Source: Streptomyces sp. NRRL S-337
GTDB lineage: Bacteria > Actinomycetota > Actinomycetes > Streptomycetales > Streptomycetaceae
Reading direction: 5' to 3'
Assembly (NCBI RefSeq): GCF_000720175.1
Contig: NZ_JOIX01000099.1
Location: 1 to 25,250 of the forward strand
DNA: 25,250 nucleotides
The stretch's first letter is position 1; every line of letters begins with the position of its first letter. The position numbers and the translations under genes were made by a program. The notes beneath the pieces are model-generated. The model made no database searches, was not told the origin of the DNA, and was given only the letters and a program-made list of their open reading frames with translations. Below, piece by piece: positions 14,672 through 21,981 of the stretch.

Positions 14672-15436
14672 ATGAACGCCATCGATCGCACCCCCGCCGA
14701 CCTGCTGGGTTCCGCGCTCGCCGCGGACCCGGCCCGCCCGCTGGTGACCTTCTACGACGACGCCACCGGCGAGCGCGTGGAACTGTCCGTCGCGACCTTC
14801 GCCAATTGGGTGGCCAAGACCGCCAACTATCTGCAGGGCGATCTGGCCGCCGAGCCCGGTGACCGGCTCGCGCTGCTGCTGCCCGCCCACTGGCAGACCG
14901 CCGTCTGGCTGCTGGCCTGTTCGGCGGTGGGCGTGGTGGCGGAGGCCGGCGGGGATCCGGCGGCCGCCGATCTGGTGGTGGCGGGGCCGGACCGGCTGGC
15001 GGAGGCGCGGGCGTGTTCCGGGGAGCGGGTGGCGCTGGCGCTGCGTCCGCTGGGCGGGCGTTTCCCGCAGCCGCCGGAGGGGTTCGCCGACTACGCCGTG
15101 GAGGTGCCGGGGCAGGGCGACCGGTTCGTGCCGTTCGTCCCGGTGGAAGCGGATGCGGTGGCGCTGGTGGTGGCCGGCGAGGAGCTGACCGGTGCGCAGG
15201 TCGTGGACCGGGCGCGGGCCGATGTGGCCGCGGCCGGGCTGCCCGCGGCGCCCCGGGTGCTGTCGGGGCTGCCGTACGACACCTGGGAGGGCCTGTCGTA
15301 CGGGCTGTACGGGCCGCTGGTGGCCGGCGGCTCGGTGGTGCTCTGCCGGCATCTGGGCCGGCTGGGCGAGGAGGCCGAGGAGGCCCGGGAGACCAGCGAG
15401 AAGATCACGTTCCGGGCGCCGCGGGCGGCCGGGTAG
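14672..15436 (+). CDS. TIGR03089 family protein (truncated AMP-binding fold)
   Basis: A 254-residue protein resembling the actinobacterial TIGR03089 family, which looks like the N-terminal portion of acyl-adenylate-forming enzymes without the catalytic C-terminal domain. Visible parts are the opening PADLLGSALAADPARPLVTFYDD, the GDRLALLLPAHWQTAVWLLACSAVGVVAE segment (about 62-90) typical of AMP-binding enzymes, and GLPYDTWEGLSYGLYGPLVAGGSVVLC near the end. The adenylate-binding Ser/Thr/Gly-rich P-loop and the C-terminal Lys domain are absent, so enzymatic activity is doubtful. Family members sit next to LCP genes in mycobacteria as well (Rv3268 beside Rv3267, from memory), so a conserved link to envelope assembly is plausible but unproven. 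A hairpin at 15452-15475 follows the gene. Confidence 0.82.
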   Translation: MNAIDRTPADLLGSALAADPARPLVTFYDDATGERVELSVATFANWVAKTANYLQGDLAAEPGDRLALLLPAHWQTAVWLLACSAVGVVAEAGGDPAAADLVVAGPDRLAEARACSGERVALALRPLGGRFPQPPEGFADYAVEVPGQGDRFVPFVPVEADAVALVVAGEELTGAQVVDRARADVAAAGLPAAPRVLSGLPYDTWEGLSYGLYGPLVAGGSVVLCRHLGRLGEEAEEARETSEKITFRAPRAAG

Positions 15437-15451
15437 GGGTGTCGCGGGGCC

Positions 15452-15475
15452 CGGCCCGGGGAGCTTGCCGGGCCG
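15452..15475 (+). terminator. Hairpin after the TIGR03089 gene
   Basis: CGGCCCGG (15452-15459) pairs perfectly with CCGGGCCG (15468-15475) around an 8-nt loop, 16 nt past the stop. There is no U-tract. It probably separates this gene from the first LCP gene. Confidence 0.55.
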
Positions 15476-15618
15476 CTCCCCCGTCCGGCGGACCGTGGGC
15501 GCCCAGCGCAGGCCCGGGCGCCGGTTTCCGTTCATGCTCGTGAGATACGTACGGCCCCGCGCGGGTTCCGTCCGTCCGTCGTGACGCGGGGCCCGCGCGC
15601 GGGCGCTACGCCGACTCC

Positions 15619-16860
15619 GTGAGGATGGACGCAGAGGTGACCGAGACCCCTGAGCCGCCCAGGTTCACCGGCTGGGCCGAGCGCCCGGGCAGGGGGCCGG
15701 GGCCGCGGCGCACCCCGCCGGACGCGCGCTGGCGGCGCCGGCTGGCGCTCGGTGCGGCCGGGGTGCTGCTGGCCGGGGCGGGGGCCGGCGGGGTGGTGTA
15801 CGCCAAGCTCAACGGCAACATCCACACCGACAGCGACGTCGAGGCCGAGCTGCGCAAGTGGGAGTCGGAGCGGCCGCCGGCGGGCCCGCCGAACGCGCAG
15901 AACCTGCTGCTGATCGGTTCCGACAGCCGCACCGGCGGCAACAGCGCGTACGGCCGGAGCAGCGGCCAGCGGTCGGACACCACGATGCTGCTGCATCTGG
16001 CGGCGGACCGGCAGAGCGCCACCGCGGTGAGCATCCCGCGGGACCTGGTGGTGCAGGTGCCGCACTGCAAGGGGGCCGACGGCCGGGAGACCGGTCCGCA
16101 GACGACCCAGTTCAACTCGGTGTTCGCGTACGGCGGGGCGGCCTGCACGATCCGGACGGTGGAGAAGCTGACCCGGATCCGGATCGACCACTACATGATC
16201 ATCGATTTCGTGGGGTTCAAGCGGATGGTGGACGCGGTGGGCGGGGTCGAGGTCTGTCTGCCGCGGCCGGTCCGGGACGACGAGGCGCACCTCAGGCTGC
16301 CCGCGGGCCGGCAGACACTGCAGGGCGAGGACGCGCTCGGGTACGTGCGGGCGCGAAAGAGCCTGGGTGACGGCAGTGACACCGAGCGCATGGAGCGCCA
16401 ACAACGATTTCTTGGTGCTCTCGTGAAGAAAGTGCAGAGCAATGGTGTCCTGCTGAATCCGACCCGGCTGTATCCGGTTCTGGATGCCGCGACGAGTTCG
16501 CTGACCACGGACGGCGGGCTGGCTTCGCTGCGCGGGCTGTACGAATTGGTGCGCGGCGCTCGTGGCATTCCGACCGGCCGGGTGCAGTTCCTGACCGTGC
16601 CGCGCCGGGAGTACCGCTTCGATCCCAACCGCGACGAGCTGGTGGAACCGGATGCCGACCGGCTCTTCGGGCGGCTGGGCAGGGATCTTCCGGTGACCGT
16701 GCGGCCGGCGCCGGGCGGTGCCGAACGGCCGGCCCGGTCCGGTGGCGGGGCACCGGGCAGCGGGGCACCGGACGACAAGCCGGGCCCCGAACCCTCGCCT
16801 TCGGCGGGTTCAGGGCCTACCTTTCCCGGTACGACGGCGGAGCGCGGGATCTGCGAATAA
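15619..16860 (+). CDS. LytR-CpsA-Psr family protein 1 (413 aa, no LytR_C domain)
   Basis: A short basic cytoplasmic N-terminus, one membrane helix (about 41-61) and an extracytoplasmic LCP domain (about 94-290). Conserved motifs are LLLIGSDSR (96-104), RSDTTMLLH (118-126) and SIPRDL (138-143), whose Asp and Arg residues bind the pyrophosphate of a lipid-linked glycan and Mg2+. LCP enzymes transfer wall glycopolymers from a polyprenyl carrier to peptidoglycan. The C-terminus is a Pro/Gly-rich tail ending GICE, without the LytR_C domain found in its three neighbours. C150 and C176 may form a disulfide. The GTG at 15619 follows TACGCC by 6 nt, suggesting leaderless initiation; the ATG at 15625 is an alternative. 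It is the first of four LCP genes here. Confidence 0.88.
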   Translation: MRMDAEVTETPEPPRFTGWAERPGRGPGPRRTPPDARWRRRLALGAAGVLLAGAGAGGVVYAKLNGNIHTDSDVEAELRKWESERPPAGPPNAQNLLLIGSDSRTGGNSAYGRSSGQRSDTTMLLHLAADRQSATAVSIPRDLVVQVPHCKGADGRETGPQTTQFNSVFAYGGAACTIRTVEKLTRIRIDHYMIIDFVGFKRMVDAVGGVEVCLPRPVRDDEAHLRLPAGRQTLQGEDALGYVRARKSLGDGSDTERMERQQRFLGALVKKVQSNGVLLNPTRLYPVLDAATSSLTTDGGLASLRGLYELVRGARGIPTGRVQFLTVPRREYRFDPNRDELVEPDADRLFGRLGRDLPVTVRPAPGGAERPARSGGGAPGSGAPDDKPGPEPSPSAGSGPTFPGTTAERGICE

Positions 16861-16979
16861 AGATGCCGCAAAGTACGCTCCGCGACTCGAATGGATTGGG
16901 CGGATTGCCCAGTTGTAGGGAAGTGGAATTTGTCACGCGCGTCGCGTGGCGCTGAACTGGGCGGATAGTGTGAGCGATC

Positions 16980-17001
16980 CGGTCCGCACATTGCCGGACC
17001 G
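16980..17001. repeat. Inverted repeat upstream of LCP gene 2
   Basis: CGGTCCG (16980-16986) and CGGACCG (16995-17001) flank an 8-nt loop. A TAGTGT hexamer lies just upstream near 16965. It could be a terminator for LCP gene 1, 120 nt past its stop, or an operator for LCP gene 2. Confidence 0.45.
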
Positions 17002-17002
17002 A

Positions 17003-17027
17003 TGACCATGCACCTTTGACCATGCAC
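17003..17027 (+). repeat. Tandem TGACCATGCAC repeat upstream of LCP gene 2
   Basis: TGACCATGCAC occurs at 17003-17013 and again at 17017-17027, separated by CTT (14-nt period). The pair lies about 72 bp before the LCP gene 2 start, directly after an inverted repeat, and TTGACC within copy 2 could serve as a -35. A regulator-binding pair is possible. Confidence 0.6.
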
Positions 17028-17098
17028 TGCACGATCGACCTACCCGAGCGCCTTGAGGGGATGGCGCCGCGTGGCACCGACGGAGGATTCAAGGCACC

Positions 17099-18868
17099 GT
17101 GGACGCGCAAGGCCGTGGGCAGGCGGGCGACAACAACGTGGATCCCGCCGATCAGTGGGTGTTCGATCCGGACACCGGCAATTACGAACTGCGGCTTGAC
17201 CCGGCCGGTCAAGCCCCCGCTCGGCCCTCCGACCCCAAGGCCCCCGGGTCCAGACGTGCCGCGCGGCGGCCGGTTGCCGGGGACGACACCGACACCCGGC
17301 CGCTGCCGACCCAGCGCGGGCGCCGTGGCGAGCGGGCCGAGGACGGCGCGGACGAGCGTCCGGCGGGCGGCCGGGCGGCGGCGCGGCGGGCGGCCGGGCG
17401 TACCGCGACCGGCTCGCCCTCGGTGGCGGGCCCGGCGAGCCGCCGCAAGCGCAAGCCGAAGGCGTCCGGGAAGAAGAAGGCGCTGTACTGGACGGCCGGC
17501 GTGGTCGGCTTCGTCCTCGTCGCCGGCTGCGGCGGCGCGTACTACCTGTACCAGCAGCTGGACGGGAACATCTCCAAGGTCGACGTCGGCGTGGAGAACC
17601 CGGCGGTGTCCGACGGCCCGGTCAACGTGCTGATCATCGGGACGGACGCCCGCTCCGGCAAGGGCAACTCCGGCTACGGCGACGCCGGGAGCGTCGGGCA
17701 CGCGGACACCACGCTGCTGATGCACATCTCCAAGGACCGGTCGAACGCCACCGCGCTGAGCATCCCGCGCGACCTGATCACCGACATCCCGAACTGCACG
17801 ACGAAGGGGAAGGACGGCTCGAAGAAGCGCATCCCCGGCGAGCACGGGGTGCGCTTCAACACCAGCCTGGGCCAGGAGGACCGGGACCCCGGCTGCACCT
17901 GGCGCACCGTCGAGAAGCTCACCGGCCTGAAGATCGACCACTTCATGATGGCCGACTTCAACGCGGTCAAGGAGCTGTCCGAGGCGGTGGACGGTGTCGA
18001 GGTGTGCGCCGGCAAGGACATCGACGACCCCAAGTCGCACCTGCACCTCAAGGCGGGCCGGCACGTCGTCAAGGGCGAGCAGGCGCTGGCATTCGTCCGC
18101 ACCCGGCACGCCGTGGGGACCGGCAGCGACCTCAGCCGCATCCAGTTGCAGCAGCAGTTCCTCAGTTCACTGATCCGCAAGCTGAAGTCGAGCGCCTTCT
18201 CCAGCCCCGGCAAGCTCTACGACGTCAGCCAGGCGGCGACCCGGGCACTCACCGTCGACACGGGCATCGGCACGGTCAGCAAGATGCTGGACTTCGGGAA
18301 CGACCTGAAGCGGGTCAACATCGACAAGATCACCTTCGCCACGGTGCCGGTGCTGGACAACCCCAACGACCCGGCGACCGTCATCCTGGACAAGGCGAAG
18401 GCGGACCCGCTGTTCGCGATGGTCCGGGCCGACCACCAGCTGGCCAAGAAGCACAAGGCCAAGAAGAGTTCCGGGTCCGTCAAGAAGGCCCCGCCGCAGC
18501 TCGTGCGGGTCGACGTGACCAACGGCGGCGGGCCGATCGGCGCGGCCCAGGAGACCGTGGACTGGCTGCAGAACTCCAAGGGCGCCCGGCTGTCCACCAA
18601 CGCCGGCAACGCCCCGCAGAAGCTGGCCGCCACGCGTCTGGAGTACGCGCCCAACCAGGCCGACCAGGCTGCCGCACTGGCCGACTGGATGGGCCTGCCC
18701 AAGAGCGCGCTGAAGAAGTCCGGGCAGGACGCCGGTGACCGGGTGCCGATGAAGCTGGTCCTCGGCAAGGACTTCACGGCACCGGGTACACCGATCGCGG
18801 CGCCGACGGAGATTCCGGACAACGTGCAGAACGTCAACGCGGACGACAAGAACGTCTGCGCGAAGTAA
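17099..18868 (+). CDS. LytR-CpsA-Psr family protein 2 with LytR_C domain (589 aa)
   Basis: A long charged Arg/Ala/Pro-rich cytoplasmic segment (1-127, beginning with the DPADQWVFDPDTGNYEL motif seen in Streptomyces LCP proteins) precedes one membrane helix (about 128-150). The LCP domain follows (about 173-380), with VLIIGTDARSG (177-187), HADTTLLMH (201-209) and SIPRDL (221-226). After a Lys-rich linker comes a LytR_C domain (about 462-560; LVRVDVTNGGG...) ending with a Cys four residues from nothing else of note (NVCAK). It probably ligates a cell-wall glycopolymer to peptidoglycan on the outer face of the membrane. GTG start at 17099 with GGAGG about 12 nt upstream. A terminator-like hairpin separates it from the third LCP gene, so co-transcription may be partial. 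Confidence 0.9.
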   Translation: MDAQGRGQAGDNNVDPADQWVFDPDTGNYELRLDPAGQAPARPSDPKAPGSRRAARRPVAGDDTDTRPLPTQRGRRGERAEDGADERPAGGRAAARRAAGRTATGSPSVAGPASRRKRKPKASGKKKALYWTAGVVGFVLVAGCGGAYYLYQQLDGNISKVDVGVENPAVSDGPVNVLIIGTDARSGKGNSGYGDAGSVGHADTTLLMHISKDRSNATALSIPRDLITDIPNCTTKGKDGSKKRIPGEHGVRFNTSLGQEDRDPGCTWRTVEKLTGLKIDHFMMADFNAVKELSEAVDGVEVCAGKDIDDPKSHLHLKAGRHVVKGEQALAFVRTRHAVGTGSDLSRIQLQQQFLSSLIRKLKSSAFSSPGKLYDVSQAATRALTVDTGIGTVSKMLDFGNDLKRVNIDKITFATVPVLDNPNDPATVILDKAKADPLFAMVRADHQLAKKHKAKKSSGSVKKAPPQLVRVDVTNGGGPIGAAQETVDWLQNSKGARLSTNAGNAPQKLAATRLEYAPNQADQAAALADWMGLPKSALKKSGQDAGDRVPMKLVLGKDFTAPGTPIAAPTEIPDNVQNVNADDKNVCAK

Positions 18869-18877
18869 CGAGCGGGA

Positions 18878-18903
18878 CCCGGCCGCCCTGTACGGCGGCC
18901 GGG
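18878..18903 (+). terminator. Strong hairpin between LCP genes 2 and 3
   Basis: CCCGGCCGCC (18878-18887) pairs perfectly with GGCGGCCGGG (18894-18903) around a 6-nt loop, 10 nt after the LCP 2 stop. It is a terminator or attenuator; the next start is only 35 nt beyond it, so LCP gene 3 may depend on readthrough. Confidence 0.7.
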
Positions 18904-18938
18904 GCGCACCACCGGACTGACAACGGGGAGAGGGCCCA

Positions 18939-20639
18939 ATGCGGCAGAGCAGTGTGCGTGGTGAGCGATCACGCCGGCGACGACAGCCGGACGCACAGGA
19001 GTTGGGCTGGGACGACAGCCTCTACGACAACAAGGGGCTGCCTCCGGACGCGCCCGGCTGGACGCCGCCGGAGGGCGGTGAGGTGCCGCCCGGCGACGAG
19101 GACGGGCCCGAGGCGGGCGGCGGCCACCGCAAGGGCGGCCGGCCGCGCCGCAAGCAGGGCGGCAAGGGCCGCAAGGCGCTCCGCTGGACCGCGATATCCC
19201 TCGCCGTCCTGATAGCGGGCACCGCGGGCGCCGGCTACTGGTACTACGAGCACCTCAACGCCAACCTCCGCAAGGCCCCGCGGTCGCTGGGCGACAGCGG
19301 CCTGAAGAAGCCGGACCCCAACGCGTTCGGGCAGACCCCGCTGAACATCCTGCTGCTCGGCTCCGACGGCCGGAACAGCAAGAAGAACATCGAGCTCGGC
19401 GGCGCCCGGCAGGACGCGGACCGCAAGCCGCTGGCCGACGTCCAGATGCTGGTGCACGTCTCCGCCGACCGCAGCAACATGTCGGTGATCTCCATCCCGC
19501 GCGACACCCGGGTGACGATCCCGAAGTGCACCGACCCCAAGAGCCACGAGAAGTATCCGCAGACCACCGCGCCGATCAACGAGTCGCTCCAGCACGGCGG
19601 CCCGGGCTGCACCCTCGCCACCTGGCAGGAGCTCACCGGCATCTACATCGACCACTTCATGATGGTCGACTTCTCCGGCGTGGTGGACATGGCGGACGCC
19701 ATCGGCGGCGTCCCGGTCTGCGTCCGGGCCAACGTCTACTCGCACGACAGCAAGGGCCACGGCAGCGGCCTGCGGCTCACCAAGGGCACCCACAACGTCA
19801 AGGGCGTCCAGGCACTGCAGTGGCTGCGCACCCGCTACGGCTTCGAGGACAACACCGACATCGGCCGGGCCAAGGCCCAGCACATGTACATGAACTCGAT
19901 GATCCGCCAGCTGAAGCAGGGCACCAAGCTCTCCGACCCGGGACAGCTGCGGGACCTGGCGGAGGCCGCCACCAAGGCGCTGACCGTCGACGACGGGCTG
20001 GACACCGTCAAGAAGCTCTACGACCTGGGCGGTGACCTCAGCCGGGTGCCGACCAAGCGCATCACGATGATCACCATGCCCTGGCAGTACGGCCCCGGTG
20101 AGCGCTACGTCCTGCCCAAGCCCGGCGACGCGGACGCGACGTTCGCGATGCTGCGCAACGACACCGCGCTCGACGGCAAGGACACCAAGAAGAAGCCGGC
20201 GCCCGATCCGAAGCCGTCAACTCCCAAGGACCGGCTGAAGGTTGTCGTGCAGAACGGCACCAACAGCACGGTGACCGGTCCGGCCTCCGGCCGCGCCTCC
20301 GACGTCCAGCGGCAGCTGGCCGGGCTCGGCTACACCGCGGCCGGCACCACCACGGTGCTCACCAGCCAGGCCGACACCACCCTGACGTACCACGGCGCGG
20401 ACCGCCGCGGCGATGCGCTGGCCGTCGCCAAGGCGCTCGGGCTGCCCAAGAGCGCGGTGCGGGAGTCGAGTTCGGTGACCGGGCTGCAGCTGGTGGTCGG
20501 CAACGACTGGCGGTCGGGCACGACGTACCCGAAGACGTCCGGCAACGACAAGCCCGCCGACAAGGCACCCGCCAGCGCCGACGCCCAGAACGGCGAGTCC
20601 AAGGGCTGCATGCAGGTCAACCCGGACTACACGTTCTAG
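18939..20639 (+). CDS. LytR-CpsA-Psr family protein 3 with LytR_C domain (566 aa)
   Basis: A basic, Gly/Pro-rich cytoplasmic part contains the ELGWDDSLYD motif (21-30) of Streptomyces LCP proteins, then one membrane helix (about 81-103) and an LCP domain (about 133-345) with LLLGSDGR (138-145) and SIPRDT (185-190). Where most members have S/A-D-T-T before the next strand, this one reads LADVQMLVH (165-173), keeping the Asp but not the Thr pair. The LytR_C domain (about 430-520, LKVVVQNGTNSTV...) is followed by a tail with a Cys and an aromatic end (CMQVNPDYTF). GAGAGGG 4 nt upstream supports the ATG at 18939. It probably acts as a glycopolymer-peptidoglycan ligase, perhaps for a different substrate from its neighbours. 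It converges with the glycosyltransferase, with a terminator between. Confidence 0.9.
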   Translation: MRQSSVRGERSRRRRQPDAQELGWDDSLYDNKGLPPDAPGWTPPEGGEVPPGDEDGPEAGGGHRKGGRPRRKQGGKGRKALRWTAISLAVLIAGTAGAGYWYYEHLNANLRKAPRSLGDSGLKKPDPNAFGQTPLNILLLGSDGRNSKKNIELGGARQDADRKPLADVQMLVHVSADRSNMSVISIPRDTRVTIPKCTDPKSHEKYPQTTAPINESLQHGGPGCTLATWQELTGIYIDHFMMVDFSGVVDMADAIGGVPVCVRANVYSHDSKGHGSGLRLTKGTHNVKGVQALQWLRTRYGFEDNTDIGRAKAQHMYMNSMIRQLKQGTKLSDPGQLRDLAEAATKALTVDDGLDTVKKLYDLGGDLSRVPTKRITMITMPWQYGPGERYVLPKPGDADATFAMLRNDTALDGKDTKKKPAPDPKPSTPKDRLKVVVQNGTNSTVTGPASGRASDVQRQLAGLGYTAAGTTTVLTSQADTTLTYHGADRRGDALAVAKALGLPKSAVRESSSVTGLQLVVGNDWRSGTTYPKTSGNDKPADKAPASADAQNGESKGCMQVNPDYTF

Positions 20640-20664
20640 GCTGCGGAGCCCTTCGACAGGCGAG

Positions 20665-20706
20665 CGGCCGCCGCTTTGCCAGCCGGTTCCGGTGGGGCGG
20701 CGGCCG
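20665..20706. terminator. Bidirectional terminator between LCP 3 and the glycosyltransferase
   Basis: CGGCCGCCGC (20665-20674) pairs perfectly with GCGGCGGCCG (20697-20706). The 22-nt loop contains a small CCGG-TT-CCGG palindrome. It lies in the 91-bp gap between two convergent stop codons. Confidence 0.75.
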
Positions 20707-20730
20707 TTGCCGTCGTGTCGTCGGCCGGGG

Positions 20731-21765
20731 TCAGTCCGTGCTCGCCGCCGCCGGGGCGGCGACCGCCGGGCGGCGGCTGGCGATGACCTTCCTGGCCAGC
20801 GAGCGGGGGCTGGTCAGGAAGCCGAAGCCCCAGCACATGTGCATGGTGGCCAGCGCCACGGGGATCTGGGCGCGGGCCTTGAGGGAGAGCCCCTTGCCGG
20901 CGGGCAGCGAGCCCGCGGTGATGGCCGCCAGATAGCCGGCCGGGACGACGAAGCCCCACGGGGTGACGGCGGCGCCGACCACCAGACCGGCCGCGATCGC
21001 GCAGACCGCGGTCGGCGGGGCGAGGTAGCGCAGGTTGATCGAGCCGGCGTGGTAGCGGGCCACGACGTGGCGCCACTTGCCGTAGTCCTTGTACTGCTTC
21101 GCCAGCGCCTTGATGCTCGGCCGGGGGCGGTACTGGACCTTCAGCTCGGGCGAGAACCAGATCTGGCCGCCGGCCTCGCGGATGCGGAAGTTCAGCTCCC
21201 AGTCCTGGGCGCGGATGAACTCCTCGTTGTACCCGCCCTGCTGTTCCAGGGCGTCGCGGCGGAAGACGCCGAGGTAGACGGTTTCGGCGGGGCCCGCCTC
21301 GCCGCCCGTGTGGAAGGCGGCGTTGCCGACACCGATCCTGGAGGTCATCGCGGCGGCCACCGCGTCCTCCCAGGCGTTCTCGCCCTCGGCGTGCATGATC
21401 CCGCCGACGTTCGCGGCGCCGGTCTCCTCCAGGAGGCGGACGGCGGTGGCGATGTAGTTGCGGGAGAGCATGCCGTGACCGTCGACCCGGACCACGATCG
21501 GGTGCCGGGACGCCTTGATCGCGGCGTTCAGGGCGGCGGGGGTGCGACCGGTCGGGTTGGGCACGGTGTGCACCCGGGGGTCCTCGGCCACCAGCTCGGC
21601 GGCGATCTCGTCGGTGCGGTCCGTGGAGGGGCCCAGAGCGATCACCACCTCCATCTCGCCGGCGTACTCCTGCTCCAGGATGTGCCGGACCGAATTGCGC
21701 AGGTGACGTTCCTCATCGAGCACCGGCATGATCACGGAGACGGCCGGGGGCTGCTGCTGCGGCAT
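20731..21765 (-). CDS. Family 2 glycosyltransferase, ExoA/succinoglycan type
   Basis: A 344-residue membrane-associated glycosyltransferase. The GT-A domain starts VSVIMPVLDEERHLRNSV (9-26), has VRVDGHGML (92-100) with D95 in the metal/nucleotide-binding position, and RAQDWELNFRIREAGG (185-200), the acceptor-site region with D188/W189. SPELKVQYRPRPSIKALAKQYKDYGKWR (about 205-232) is characteristic of ExoA-like enzymes. Two hydrophobic stretches (about 250-282 and 297-318) would anchor it to the membrane. It would add one sugar to a lipid-linked envelope glycan; the sugar is unknown. Its position among LCP genes recalls the place of the rhamnosyltransferase WbbL near the mycobacterial LCP gene, but orthology is not claimed. 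The ATG at 21765 has GAGGA only 3-4 nt upstream, closer than usual. Confidence 0.88.
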   Translation of the reverse strand: MPQQQPPAVSVIMPVLDEERHLRNSVRHILEQEYAGEMEVVIALGPSTDRTDEIAAELVAEDPRVHTVPNPTGRTPAALNAAIKASRHPIVVRVDGHGMLSRNYIATAVRLLEETGAANVGGIMHAEGENAWEDAVAAAMTSRIGVGNAAFHTGGEAGPAETVYLGVFRRDALEQQGGYNEEFIRAQDWELNFRIREAGGQIWFSPELKVQYRPRPSIKALAKQYKDYGKWRHVVARYHAGSINLRYLAPPTAVCAIAAGLVVGAAVTPWGFVVPAGYLAAITAGSLPAGKGLSLKARAQIPVALATMHMCWGFGFLTSPRSLARKVIASRRPAVAAPAAASTD

Positions 21766-21842
21766 GGTTCCTCGGGGGTACGGCCCGTGGCGGAGCCGCC
21801 GGGGACGGCAGCGCGCGCCGGGAGACTGCAGAATCGCGCCTC

Positions 21843-21848
21843 ACGTTA
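21843..21848 (-). promoter_or_regulatory. Possible -10 for the glycosyltransferase
   Basis: Minus-strand TAACGT lies 77 nt before the ATG at 21765 in the divergent gap. It fits TANNNT; no -35 is convincing. Confidence 0.3.
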
Positions 21849-21936
21849 CCGCGAATGGAGGACTGCCCCGGACGCAGCCGGGTGGCCGGCCGGCCGATGC
21901 CCGGCGTGTGGTGCTTTGCAGCAGATCGTATGGACC

Positions 21937-21942
21937 TACGGT
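21937..21942 (+). promoter_or_regulatory. Possible -10 for LCP gene 4
   Basis: TACGGT lies 39 nt before the GTG at 21982, with a weak -35-like CTTTGC 17 nt further up. The GGAGG ribosome site falls within the predicted leader. Confidence 0.35.
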
Positions 21943-21981
21943 GTTCTCGCCGGTTCCGTCCGTACCGCGGAGGTGTCCCCC

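Noticed and set aside
20692..21981. Upstream extension of the LCP 4 frame across the divergent glycosyltransferase
   Set aside because: The extension is low-complexity antisense sequence; a proper GGAGG-GTG start exists at 21982, followed by a normal basic N-terminus and membrane helix.
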